This document shows positions 1-10,182 of a DNA stretch of 64,000 nt, piece after piece. The stretch is taken from contig JAKZAN010000108.1 of NCBI GenBank assembly GCA_023053545.1, positions 1-64,000 of the forward strand, given 5' to 3'. Under the pieces are notes generated by a model. The model saw only the letters and a list, made by a program, of their open reading frames with translations, was not told where the DNA came from and did not search any database. Every line of letters starts with the position of its first letter. Positions within the stretch are counted from its first letter, which is position 1. This stretch comes from Lepidurus packardi. Taxonomy: Eukaryota > Arthropoda > Branchiopoda > Notostraca > Triopsidae. Both the position numbers and the translations under genes were made by a program.

Positions 1-165
1 CCCAACCCCAACCCCAACCCCAACCCCAACCCCAACCCCAACCCCAACCCCAACCCCAACCCCAACCCCAACCCCAACCCCAACCCCAACCCCCCCAACC
101 CCAACCCCAACCCCAACCCCAACCCCAACCCCAACCCCAACCCCAACCCCAACCCCAACCCCCAA
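1..165 (+). repeat. C4A2 telomere
   Basis: The first 165 bases are an almost perfect tandem CCCCAA array read toward the chromosome interior. This is the C-rich strand of a macronuclear telomere. The C4A2/G4T2 repeat is known from oligohymenophorean ciliates. Two repeats deviate: a C7A2 unit at about 90-98 and a C5A2 unit at the inner edge (159-165). Unique sequence begins directly at 166, so this is a real chromosome end and not an interstitial block. Confidence 0.97.
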
Positions 166-571
166 GTTTTCGTCTGATGCGATGTTTGGTGAATTCCATT
201 GGGAATTTGGACGTGGCTTCAAATATAGAGGAAATAGATGAATGCGATTGTGTGTATGTACTCCAAGTATTGAATGTGGAATATCAGCTCCCTAGAGTCA
301 GGGAGAGTATAGGAGTGTTTCTCTAAATACGAATAGTCAAAATATTTTTCTCCTTCTTTCAAGTCAGTTTCGCTTGCGATCTCTAAAACTATAAAAAATG
401 AATGCCAGATTTTGCATCTCCCATATCAGAAATGACTGGTTTCCCGGAATCCCCTCTCCGGAACCACGGCGGTATACAAACTAAAATAACGTTCTAAAAC
501 TCTTATTTTTCACCATCCAAAAGATATCTACAAAAAATATATCGACAAATCTTATACATTATTCATTTTCT
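166..571. other. Subtelomeric spacer
   Basis: About 400 bases of unique AT-rich DNA lie between the telomere and the stop codon of the first gene, which is transcribed toward the telomere. I see no coding frame, tandem repeat or RNA gene here. It probably holds the 3' untranslated region and terminator of that gene. Confidence 0.6.
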
Positions 572-1411
572 TCATTTGTGGTTGCGCAAGTTGTTACCGA
601 ATTCCGCCATCGGCTCATATACTTTGACACTCGCCAGATCGGTTACCTTTCTGCCTGAAGCTGACTTCGAGAGCTCCAGGGCGTACATCAGAAAAGAGCC
701 CTATGCTCGGATTTAGGTAAATTCACCATCAAATTGGATGACGTCCCCCTGTTCTAAAGGCAGGCTCTCTAGATCCCCCCTCGGGTACAACAGAACATCC
801 GGTCGCGACAAGTCTGGATGCTGTGTAGGCTCCATCTTCACCTCGAAAAGCCAGTTTCCAGAAGGCAGGATTTGTGTCTTCTTCATGAATATCCCCTCCA
901 ATTTCCACTGTCCCATCTGGGCATAGGTCTGAACGAACAGTCTTTTTGCGTGCACTTAATTATCAATCATGGCGAGAGTCCCGCAATCTCTAAGTAGACT
1001 ATCCCAGTTTTTCTCTACATGCTGGAGTCTTAGTTTCTCTACAGCCTCCGCTTTCTCAATGCGATGGACATACCATCCATGAAGTAGAAAGACCCCGAGT
1101 ATGGATGCAATGATGGCGTATTTCTGTTTGGAGAGCATGATAAAGCAGTTGCCTGCTCTGATTATTAGATTGTCTTCGAATGAAGGATCTTGTTTGGACA
1201 GGACTATTTCTCTCTTGCAGACAGGACACTTCCAGGTGATCCTGGAAAAGTAGAATCCGATGAGTACAGCGATGAGGGCCAGTCTGAAGGAGAAAAAGAG
1301 ACAGAGTAGCTCGAAAATGACGAAGAACCCGAACTGAGTAGACTCGGGAACTGGTTCCTTGTTGCACACGAGACATGTCTCCACCTCCTGAAGAGGAATG
1401 GGTTGAGCCAT
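572..1411 (-). CDS. LITAF-like zinc-binding membrane protein
   Basis: A single-exon gene of 279 codons ending in TGA. It is open only if the in-frame TAA/TAG codons are sense. The N-terminus has a CxxC pair (residues 13 and 16), a strongly hydrophobic stretch (about 28-56), then a second CxxC (residues 62 and 65, in WKCPVCKREI). A second hydrophobic segment follows near residues 98-115. CxxC, hydrophobic insert, CxxC is the layout of the LITAF/SIMPLE domain, a membrane-anchored zinc fold of endosomal proteins. The second membrane segment and the long C-terminal tail are not typical of that family, so the call is by architecture only. It is the first gene from the telomere. Confidence 0.6.
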
Positions 1412-1429
1412 AATATAGTTAACTTAAGA

Positions 1430-1470
1430 AGTAATATATATATATGTATGTATATATATGTTTATGTGAG
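1430..1470. repeat. TA-rich tract in divergent promoter region
   Basis: A run of TATATATATATGTATGTATA-type dinucleotide repeats sits in the 137-base gap between two divergently transcribed genes (minus gene starting at 1411, plus gene starting at 1549). Similar TA tracts recur in other spacers of the window. Confidence 0.6.
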
Positions 1471-1548
1471 GGACACTGTGGGATCAACACAACCCATCAT
1501 TATCATATATAGGTTTATAAAAAGAAAGAAATAACACATAAAACGAAT

Positions 1549-2695
1549 ATGCTCAGCATCCGAGCCAACTCTTTGCAGAGTCTCCTTGTCTCTGCGCCAG
1601 TTTTCAGTATGGCTTCCTGGAAAACGATCCGCAAAGACTATTAAAAAGACCCTTCCCGATACCAACGAGTCGGCAAACTCAAAAAGTTCGACCTGAGCAC
1701 TCCTGGCATTGTCTTCCCCATCAGGCTTCCTATAAGGCTTTCTTTCGAACTCAAACCTCAGAAAGTCAAGTATATCGACAACACTGAAAAGGTAAGATTT
1801 GATCGACTGACCGGCAACGAAATTCTGTTGGCATTTGAGAAATTTGACCATCTGTCCAAGTAAGAGATACTGAATGGTCTCGAACAACTCGCCCTTACTC
1901 CTGGAAAAGATAGTAATTGACTCTACCTATATAGCTTATTGAAACTATCCCGTAGACCATGATTGGAACACCCACCCCTGGATCAGTGCAGTTTTCGAAG
2001 ATGTCAAGAAGAACTGGATACATTACCGTAAGGAGTGGACCTTACGTATGTACAAGGTCATGAAGTAACTGAATAACAAAGATGCGGACATCTGGAAACT
2101 AATATACCCACGGGTCTAAGAACTGATGCATACCTTCCCTCGCTCAGAGTTCATAATCTTCTGGGAGACCTACAACTCCGACACAGAACACTTTAGTAAA
2201 TAGTTCACAGGCGAGATCCTCTTCAAGCTCATGGAAAACAGACTGCGATCCTTCACTGGCACCCAAATCATCAATGCTTTCAAGATCATGGAGAAACATA
2301 ACAAAATCGATCATTACTACCTCCACAATGTCTTCATCTCTCTTTTCAAGAGCAACAAGTACTACTTCAAACCACTCGAAATCGTTGAGATCCTCAAGAG
2401 CATGATGGTCCTGGGCCACGAACATGATGCCAGGTTCTACGATGTGTTCTACCCCAGAATCCTCAAACTCAATTTCGACAATATCAAGGAAGTGCATAGT
2501 TTGAGGGAGACCCTGGAGCAGGTCCAAGATATCTTCAAATCGCATCGCCTGGAAGCCTACCTGTAGTTCCTGGACTCAACATAAAAAGAGGTGAAGTAAC
2601 GCGTGAAGCAAGTGACAGAGCGACAACTCACGGACATGGTGAGACAAGATTTGGAATACTTCAGACAGAAACAAAGGATTATAAGTGAACAATGA
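1549..2695 (+). CDS. Unknown protein, possible mitochondrial presequence
   Basis: Two exons (1549-1912 and 1956-2695) joined across a 43-nt GT-AG intron give 367 residues ending in TGA. The intron is inferred because the first frame meets TGA at 1918 and the second frame has TGA at 1940, while GT at 1913 and TAG at 1953-1955 restore one frame. The N-terminus is Ser/Arg/Leu-rich and lacks acids for about 28 residues, like a mitochondrial targeting peptide. The rest is helical with many Lys, Phe and Tyr, including runs such as FTGTQIINAFKIMEKHNK. This is reminiscent of alpha-helical RNA-binding organelle proteins, but I recognise no family. Confidence 0.75.
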
Positions 2696-2953
2696 ACTTG
2701 AAAGAGGGATAATAACACACTTTTTTTTGTGTATAGGAGAGAGTGTTGGATTTGCAACGGATTTGTGGTTTATTTAAAGTGAGAACTCTGCCATTTGTTG
2801 TTTATAGAATTCTATCTTTTTTAAATCTTTTGGGGACTGAGATATGGTATTTTAAGATAACACTGCTCATAGCCTATTTTTAGATAAATTTCATCCTGGT
2901 GAGGAAGTAAAATATTAGCGTCACACATTATACAGTTCGAATCCAAAGAAAAA

Positions 2954-3388
2954 ATGCAGCAATCGGATCTTCTCTCTCAATAATCACATCCCAACAGACT
3001 ACATACCGGTGGGTGCCATTGCAAAGCAGTCCGCTTCGCAGTCTAAGCACCCTACAAAGTGGTCGTGTGGCTCTGCAATTGTACTGTCTGCAACATGCGC
3101 CGCAATGAACACTTCATAGTTCCCAGCGCCTCCATGAAAACAATATCCGGCGAAGAAAACATCACGGTCTACACGTTCGGGACCCATACGGCTAAGCACA
3201 TGTTCTGCAAGATCTGCGGGATCAGTCCTTTCTACAGACCTCGTAGCAACCCGGATGGGTATGCGATAACTCTGACGTGTCTGGATGAAGCACCTGGGTG
3301 CGTGGAGAAGCGTGAGTACAATGGATTGGAGTGGGAGAAGAGTTATGTATAGACCAATATCAAGGAGCAGTCGAGACCTGCGTGTTGA
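2954..3388 (+). CDS. GFA/CENP-V domain protein
   Basis: A single-exon gene of 144 residues. The glutathione-dependent formaldehyde-activating (GFA, also CENP-V) fold is recognised by its zinc-binding cysteines: GGCHCKAVRF near residue 20, CNCTVCNMRR near residue 43, and FCKICGISPFYRPRSNPDG near residue 86. Length and motif order agree with the stand-alone family. Members range from S-hydroxymethyl-glutathione synthase-like enzymes to non-enzymatic zinc proteins, so the substrate cannot be told. Two TAA and one TAG are read through as Glu. The ATG at 2954 is the only start that includes the first zinc motif. Confidence 0.85.
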
Positions 3389-3677
3389 GTTGGCATATTG
3401 GTTGCAGATAACAATAAATAGCCATTATTACTCCCTTTGAGATGTGAGCCGGTCGTATGTTATTAAGTATCTTTACCTGCAGTCTAAATAAAATGCTTAG
3501 CCAGTAGTAAAAGGTCGAGAATAAATACATTTCCCTTTAACTGCGAAATATTTTTTATCCTTATTTTAGGGGTTTGTGTAGTATTGTATATTTTTGTGAG
3601 CATTATATTAGTCTCGAAATCTAAAAACACAATAAATAAAATAATAGACTTTCATTTACTTCACTAGGAAACACAGG

Positions 3678-4545
3678 ATGATGCCGGAGTGCCCCATATG
3701 CAATATGGTCTACTCCCTCAAACAACGAATACCCATGGTGCTGCCCTGTGGACATGGGCTCTGTCGTGTATGCATCGAAGGCTACAAAAAACAGGAGTGC
3801 CCCACCTGTAGGGAACCTTATCAGCGATGTAGCAAAAACTTCGCTATACTAAATATCCTCGAAAAACAGAAACCCAAATTCCATGACTATGCAGACTTCT
3901 TCAAGATTTGCGTAGTCGGCGAATCGGGAGTCGGGAAGTCATCTATTCTCAACGCCTTCGAAGGAAACGGGTTTGAAGAGCATGTCGTGACAACTATCGG
4001 GTTAGGGTTTAAGTACTTGACGGAACAAGTAAATGGCAGAACATACAAATTCGAGTTGTGGGACACTGGAGGCCAGGAGAAATTCAGGGCTCTGACAAGA
4101 AACCACTATAAAAGTAACCCTCAATCCCTTAAAATTAACTACATGCTAAGACTCCGATCTGGTGATGATTGTGTACTCGATGGACGATATCAGCAGTCTC
4201 TTCGAAGTCGTGAAGTACTGGCTGCCCCAAGTCCTCGAAGAATCCCCAAACTCCAGAATCATGCTGATCGGAAACAAGCTCGACAGGACCTGGCAGGTTT
4301 CTGGTGACCTTATCCGCAAAATCTGTAATAGTTACAATCTAATCTAAATGAAGGTATCCTGCCGTGATGGGGCCAATCTGAAGGATGTCTGGAAAACAAT
4401 CGTGAGAGAAATGATGGCAGTGCATGAGGAGAAAAACATGATGAGGGAATAGACTGATTAGTAAGGATTGAAATCTTCAAGACTGAGGCAGGAACAAAGG
4501 GTTGGCGTAAGAAGACAGAGGGAGTAGAGTGGGTGTGGATGTTGA
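3678..4545 (+). CDS. RING finger-Rab GTPase fusion
   Basis: Two exons (3678-4113, 4151-4545; 37-nt intron) encode 276 residues. Residues 5-44 are a C3HC4 RING finger (C5, C8, C24, H26, C29, C32, C41, C44), which suggests E3 ubiquitin ligase activity. From residue 76 follows a complete Rab-type GTPase: P-loop GESGVGKS (81-88), switch I TTIGLGFK, G3 WDTGGQE (128-134), and G4 GNKLD. The C-terminus is SGCGC, a CxC double-geranylgeranylation signal. The G3 motif has Gly where Rabs have Ala (DTAGQE); the catalytic Gln is kept. TRIM23 pairs RING with an Arf domain, but RING directly before a Rab is unusual. It probably acts on membranes, coupling ubiquitination to GTP state. Confidence 0.88.
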
Positions 4546-5090
4546 AAAGAAACAGGGGGTTAGGAAGAGATAGAGGGAAGACTGAGTCCTGATTGGAGTC
4601 ACTAATGAGAGGGTGAAAGAGGATTATCCTTTTTTAAGACAAACCCAGAAGCAAAAAGATAAAAAATATTTAGGCTGGAACCCACCAGAGATCATTGTCA
4701 TTTGATAACAATTTCGAAAAGCGCACAGGGATCAGAAGATAATATCATCGATCTTGGTTGTGGTACGATGGAAATATTGGTATCTTATACATACATACAA
4801 TATCATCGGCTTCTCTTCTAGTTCTCATGAAGAATGAGTAGTCCCTCGTCTAAATAAATAATCATATTTTTTTATTAGTATTTCGTATCCCCCTTAACAA
4901 AAAAGGGATTTTCTCTTTTATTCTTCGCTGTCTGCCTGGCCCAAATAATCTATACCTTATGGGAGCCAGAAATAGTCAAATCCGCCAAGTTTTTCATATT
5001 AATCCTCTGCCTTCGAAAACCCCACGCATCAAAACCCCCACCCGCAAAAACCCACAGCATTTTCATGATATCTTCTCATTCATTCGCTAA
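4546..5090. other. Intergenic spacer
   Basis: AT-rich spacer between two plus-strand genes. It holds the 3' end of the RING-Rab gene and the promoter of the ABC transporter. A purine-rich segment (about 4490-4620) follows the stop codon. I see no convincing reading frame or repeat. Confidence 0.5.
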
Positions 5091-6839
5091 ATGGCCAAAT
5101 ACTATCGCCTCGGCCAGCTGCTCCTCTGCCTCCTCTACCTATTCGGCAGTGCTCTTAGCATCTCCTATATCCCTAAACAAATTGGTAAACTCGTCAATGC
5201 TAACTCCGATCGCGAAAATCTCAAGTTCTAGCTCATGATCTTCTTAGTTTTGATAATAACAGCCGCAGTCTTCTAAATGCTGAAGGAGTACGCCATAAGA
5301 GTATTAGCATAGCGTATAGTAATGAATCTGCGACTCTCCACCTTTTCGCAGTTCGTGAGGAACGATATAGAGTTTTTTGAGAATAATGGAGTTGGGGCAC
5401 TCAGCACAAGACTTTCCGTCGACGCCAGCCAGGCTAAGAAAATTGCAACAGACAGTATCATGAATCTTATAGAAAATGTAATGATATTCAGCTTCAATAC
5501 GGCTATCCTACTTTTCGTGTCTTTCAGGGTGACTGCCTCTGTACTGCTGACCTTCCCTCTCTACATCTACACCTCCATCGGACTCTCTAAGAAGCTGAAG
5601 AAGTACTCGAAAAAGTGCAGTAAAACTCATGCCCAGGCACTCTGTTTTGTCGAAGAACGTTTTACTCATATACTGACTGTGAGTGCCTTTCACCGACAAG
5701 AGGTGTAAATTAAGAACTTTGAAATGTACTCCCAGAAGATCCTTTCAACCGTCAAACTTGCAGCTCTAACTAAAGCTATTCTTTCTAGCATTACTTACAT
5801 GCTACCTAAACTGTCGCTATTAATTGGACTCTGGATTGGTTTTGGGGATGGCAATGACTCTTAAGGAGCCGGCAAGATCACTACTTTTATGCTCGCTTCG
5901 ACCCAGCTCTCCAAAAATATGGATAGTATCGGAAGCAGCCTAGGTACACTCATCAGCAGTATGGGTTCTGTTCAGAAACTGTTCAAGCTGCTTAAATACA
6001 ACCCCAGAATCAGGCAGAACGAAGGCAACTAGTTAAAGCCGTTAGAGTCTTTCGAAATCGAGCTATGCAATGTAGCATTTATTTACCCTAATTCTGATGT
6101 GACTGTGTTCGAAAACCTCAATCTTAAAATCAGGTCAGGAGAGTACATCGGTATAGTTGGAGGCTCAGGAAGTGGCAAATCTACTCTAGTAAAGCTTTTA
6201 CTGAGGTTGTATGATCCCACATAAGGCAAAATATTGCTAAATGGAGTGGATATCCGAACCTACTCTGTTAATAGCTACCATAGTCTGATAGGATATGTCA
6301 GTCAAGAGCCTGTACTCTTTAGCGGAACCATCTAAGATAATATCGTGTATGATCACAGATAAAAGGTGTCGGAGTAGGATATCTAGCAGGTCGTAAACTA
6401 ATCCGGTATGAGTTTTGTAGCGGATCTACCCAAAGGAATTCACACTCATGTCGGCGAAAGAGGGTCAAGGCTCTCAGGAGGTCAGCGCCAGAGGGTGTCG
6501 ATCGCACGGGTATTGCTGCGTAAACCTAATCTTTTCCTATTCGACGAAGCCACAAGTGCTCTAGACGTCTAGAACTAAAAAATTATCAACCAATCAATTG
6601 ACCGGATAACTGCAGGCGATCGAAGTCAGAATGTTTGTGTATTGGTAATCGCGCACCGCATTAGGACTCTGCAGAACACGAGCAGGATTATCGTTATGGA
6701 AGATGGCGAGATAGCTGAAGACAGCAGTTTTTAGGAATTGTCTAAGACTCACAAGTTCTTTTAACATCTGAGAACTAAATAGTAGAATAATAGCACAGTA
6801 GGAGAGGACGAGTAGGAGAAGTCGAAGGAGGAGGAGTGA
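5091..6839 (+). CDS. ABC half-transporter (ABCB-type)
   Basis: One uninterrupted exon of 582 residues, opening with ATG at 5091 and closing with TGA. The N-terminal half is a type-I exporter membrane domain with several hydrophobic helices. The C-terminal half is a full nucleotide-binding domain: Walker [11 protein letters not shown]-loop YVSQEP, signature LSGGQRQR, Walker [13 protein letters not shown], and H-loop IAHR. One membrane domain plus one ATPase domain is the TAP/ABCB8/ABCB10-type half-transporter plan, which works as a dimer. It is on the short side for the family, with a compact N-terminus. Right after Walker B, ALDVENEK is written with TAG and TAA at the Glu positions, which supports UAR = Glu. 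The transported substrate cannot be deduced. Confidence 0.92.
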
Positions 6840-7053
6840 TTTTTGGCATTCTGGCGGGAGGACATCCAGAAATCTTGGAGAGAACTGTGACTCTGAAAAT
6901 TGATGGATAGTCAATCAATCCTCTACATGTTTCTCTATCTGCTAACATTCTATTTTTTTCCTATCATCTCTCCATATCGACACCGTCTGCTGAAATAAAT
7001 ATGATGTAGTAATCCGAGCCTTAGAAAATAACACTAGATCTACAAACCAGCAA

Positions 7054-7728
7054 TCACATGCTACGACTTATTACATCCTTACTTAGGATCTTCTAACTCC
7101 CACCTTGCTCAAACTCTAAAACATGGCTATGTTCGGACACCCCTCCTCCTGCCGAAGCCTTCCAACAAACAGTGAACCTCAGTACGAAAGTACCCCACCC
7201 GATACGCGCGAGTTCAAAAGGGGGGCTTAGGTCCACAATGGGTGGAGTGAAAGAGGGGTGCAAATGGATTCTGATCATTTCCACATACTCGTGAGTTCTT
7301 CCATGAGTCTCCCTGAAGTAGAACTTCCAAACATGCTTGTTGCCGTCAGGTACTGCTGTGTTTCCATAGTGGAACTTGATCGTCTCTAGTACGCTACTAT
7401 TATTGTTTCTTCCCATTCTTGCAACCATCTAAGGTTTGCTACTATTAATATTTTCGGCTTTGCCAGCACCCGATAATGGAGGACTCTGGTTTGTCGGTAA
7501 GCTGTTCTGTGTCATGCAACTCTGGATGAAGCTATTGTGTTGGAAGTCCGACAAAGGGTACGGCATTGAGCACAGGGAGCAGAGTAGAGATTCTTATGGG
7601 CCGACACTGATAGACTCAGCGCATCCCTTGCAGTAGGTATGCATACATTTGATAAAGGTGTGGGGGTTGTCGAAGAGTTGGTTGCAACGGGTGCATCTGA
7701 AGGGTTGTTATGAGGCACGTGGCTCCAT
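7054..7728 (-). CDS. RING finger-YEATS domain fusion
   Basis: A single exon of 224 residues. Residues 12-52 form a RING-type zinc site with C12, C15, C27, H29, C32, C35, C49 and C52. A low-complexity linker leads to a YEATS domain from about residue 112. Its hallmark blocks are HLHPSF (155-160), PPFEL (169-173) and GWGTF (177-181), which build the aromatic reader pocket for acetyl/crotonyl-lysine on histones. YEATS proteins (AF9, Yaf9, Taf14, GAS41) serve in chromatin and transcription complexes. A RING on the same chain would make this a potential histone-reading ubiquitin ligase. The frame is continuous between the domains with no intron. It is divergently paired with the Rab gene at 8109. 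Confidence 0.87.
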
Positions 7729-8108
7729 GGAGTTAGATGGATTGAACGAAGTTTAGTGAAGTTGACTTATATATGGAGTGTATTATTGGTAGACAGAAGT
7801 TAGCTATTGTTAGCGATGTGTGGAAGTGATTATTGAAAAGATATGTCTATAGCTATATGAGAAAAAGAACCCCCCCCCCTCCCCCCCAAAAGATTGATCT
7901 GGCTTGTTGCGATTCTCATATCCTCTATAAATATAGATTGACCTAATCCAATGGCCCCTCTTATTTTTAATATTATTTTATTAATCATTAGGAATCTTTC
8001 GAATGTAGAGTAGATTCTTTTTTGCTTTTCCTTCCAAACATCGACGCTCTTCACAATAGTTCTAAAGTAAAAAACCTAATACCCTAATATCGTATACATT
8101 CTCCCCTC
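7729..8108. other. Divergent promoter region
   Basis: A 380-base spacer between the divergently transcribed RING-YEATS and Rab genes. It should carry both promoters. Its only distinct element is the C10TC7 tract at 7870-7887. Confidence 0.6.
7870..7887 (+). repeat. Poly-C tract (C10 T C7)
   Basis: A homopolymeric C10-T-C7 run lies in the middle of an otherwise AT-rich divergent promoter region. The opposite strand is G7AG10 and could fold into a quadruplex. It does not match the telomere unit, since it has no A2 spacing. Confidence 0.8.
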
Positions 8109-8762
8109 ATGTTTTCAGGCTAAATACTCAAACTCATCATTGTTGGGGATTCTGCTGTCGGCAAGACCAAACTTCTCACTCGTTTCTGTGATAATGACTA
8201 TCGTGACGGCTATGTCTCCACTATCGGTGTCGACTTTAAGGTCAAGACTATTGAAATCTAGGGCTCCAAAATCAAGTTCCAGATCTGGGACACTGCAGGT
8301 CAGGAGCGTTATAGGACTATCGCCCAGACCTACTTTCGCGGGGCCAGCGGAGTCATCCTCATGTACTCAGTCACTGATACTGACTCCTTCAAGAATATAT
8401 GTAAAATATAACTTAAGTACTCTCTAAACTTAATCAATGACAGTATAGAAAGGTGGATGAACCAGATTAAGGAAACTAGTGACCCGAATATACAGCAGCT
8501 GTTGGTTGGTAACAAATGCGATGATGAGGCTTCAAGGAAGGTCAATCCTGCAGATGGGGAGGCTTTGGCAAAAAAATATGGCATACATTTTCTAGAGACA
8601 AGCGCCAGAGTGGGTACCAACGTCAAGGCAGCCTTCATGGACTTAGCTAATCAAATCATAGCAAACAAGACTTTACTGGAGTCTGAAGACGTGGCGAAGA
8701 AGGGCGAACAACTCGCAAAAAGGATGGAACCAGTAAAGGAGAACACATCATGCGGATGCTGA
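8109..8762 (+). CDS. Rab family small GTPase
   Basis: Two exons (8109-8400 and 8449-8762; 48-nt intron) give 201 residues, the usual Rab length. All G-motifs are canonical: GDSAVGKT, switch [28 protein letters not shown] and ETSARVGTN. The C-terminus is TSCGC, a CxC geranylgeranylation signal. The switch regions are closest to the Rab1/Rab8 secretory group, but I cannot assign the subfamily. The intron acceptor was placed so that the sequence reads [12 protein letters not shown]. The nearer CAG acceptor at 8441-8443 would break the frame. It acts in vesicle traffic on the cytosolic face of membranes. A second CxC-tailed Rab domain is only 4 kb upstream in the RING fusion. Confidence 0.95.
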
Positions 8763-8902
8763 GAATGAGGGATGGATAGGTTCGTTCAAGCCAACTGGAG
8801 AGTGCAGACTGAAAAAATAAATAACGTATGAGAGGACTGCTTCAATAATACTGCCGATCTATTTTTAACTAATTTATTTTATCGGAGGAGGTAACAGAGG
8901 GG

Positions 8903-9847
8903 ATGGTGTACTGGGTTGCGGGTCCTGCATATAGCTTTTTATTCAATATATTGCTACACTTTGTTATGTTCTACAAAAAAACTGAAGATAAAGGTTTATC
9001 ACGTAAATCTCCTACGCCCAGCCGATCCCCGGGCCCGCTCCCTCGTAGCTCCTATCCCTTTGCCAATCTCGACTCCAGTCCAAGGATCTCGATAAACAAA
9101 ACTCCTCAATCCAAATCCCCACACTCTACTAACCGCACTCCCGAACCCAAAACCCCACCCATAAAAACCATAGACTCTCCGACATCCAGCACTCCTGCTC
9201 CTAGACTGACAGTCGGAATCTTCAAACAAGTATGCTGTCCTAATTGCAGATTTCTGTTCAAAGTCATCAGAGATGAAAACAATATCGGGATGAAGTTCCC
9301 GACAAATCTGTAAGTACTTGCCTCCAAAGTCAAAAAGAACCAGGACACGCAGACCATCTAATCCTTGCTAAGAGTGGTAGAGGAGAAAACAGTAGCTATG
9401 CAATCGTTCGAACTGGAACCCCTGATAACACCCAGAATGAATGAATAAGCATTGTTCGATAACAGCAGCAGACTCTCGAAAATCTATGAGCGCAACGATA
9501 ATCTCCAACTGTATAGTCCCTACAAATAGCGCTTCACGAGTTCTAATATTTTTGGGGAATCGCCCCCTGTCTCTGTATTCCCTTCCCCTGGTTTGTCAGC
9601 CAAAAAGGATAACAACAGCAACCTCAATAGTCCTCAAAAGTACACTCCTAAGCACCAAAGAGGAGGAAGGTAACCGCCCAATAATGTTTGGGATGGATCC
9701 GAGAACAGTCGGAGAACCTTATTGGGGCAGATGAGCAAGATGACATCTCTGCGGTAAGTGTTAGTGGAGTTCGAGAAGCCCCCGCTGAACACTCTGTAGC
9801 TACCTTCATACATCAAAGGATTGCTGGCAGAGTTGAAGCCCGAATGA
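8903..9847 (+). CDS. Unknown Ser/Pro-rich protein with CxxC motif
   Basis: A single open frame of 314 residues from the ATG at 8903 to TGA. The first 24 residues are hydrophobic and could be a membrane anchor, though an internal ATG at 8966 may be the true start. Residues 30-95 are a disordered Ser/Pro/Thr-rich tract with SP and TP dipeptides, likely phosphorylation sites. Then comes CCPNCRFLFKVI, a lone CxxC pair as in zinc-ribbon knuckles. The remainder is polar. I recognise no family. It begins 140 bases after the Rab gene on the same strand. Confidence 0.7.
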
Positions 9848-10182
9848 TTGGAGACCATATGGGAGAGAGAGAGTTCAGACTATAATTTTGAGTAGTAGTT
9901 TGTGTTTGCGATGTGATAGAGACCCAGAATAACGATGAAAGTAAGTCCTCCATAAAAAAAGGTATGTGCTCTAGAATCATCTGGGGACCAATAAACAATA
10001 AATGTTGATCCATTCATGCATACATTTATTTGTAGATAAAAACCTCCAAACTCTATTTGTGGATGATTTGCAATAAATAATTTTCGGTCTACTTTATATA
10101 TATACATGGATATATGATCACAACTAGATGTCTGCGATCCATATACATACATATATATATATTCATTGATATATAATTATTA
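9848..10182. other. Intergenic spacer between convergent genes
   Basis: A 335-base AT-rich gap between the stop codons of a plus gene and the PP2A minus gene. It should contain two 3' untranslated regions. TA dinucleotide runs occur near 10095 and 10150-10175. No gene is seen. Confidence 0.6.

Noticed and set aside
572-1411. Gene looked like several short frames or a pseudogene broken by TAA/TAG
   Set aside because: The same pattern occurs in every conserved gene of the window and vanishes when only TGA is a stop, so these are sense codons.
1462-2545. Minus-strand frames of 130-140 residues
   Set aside because: They are antisense to the two-exon plus-strand gene, whose exon frames, splice signals and terminal TGA are better.
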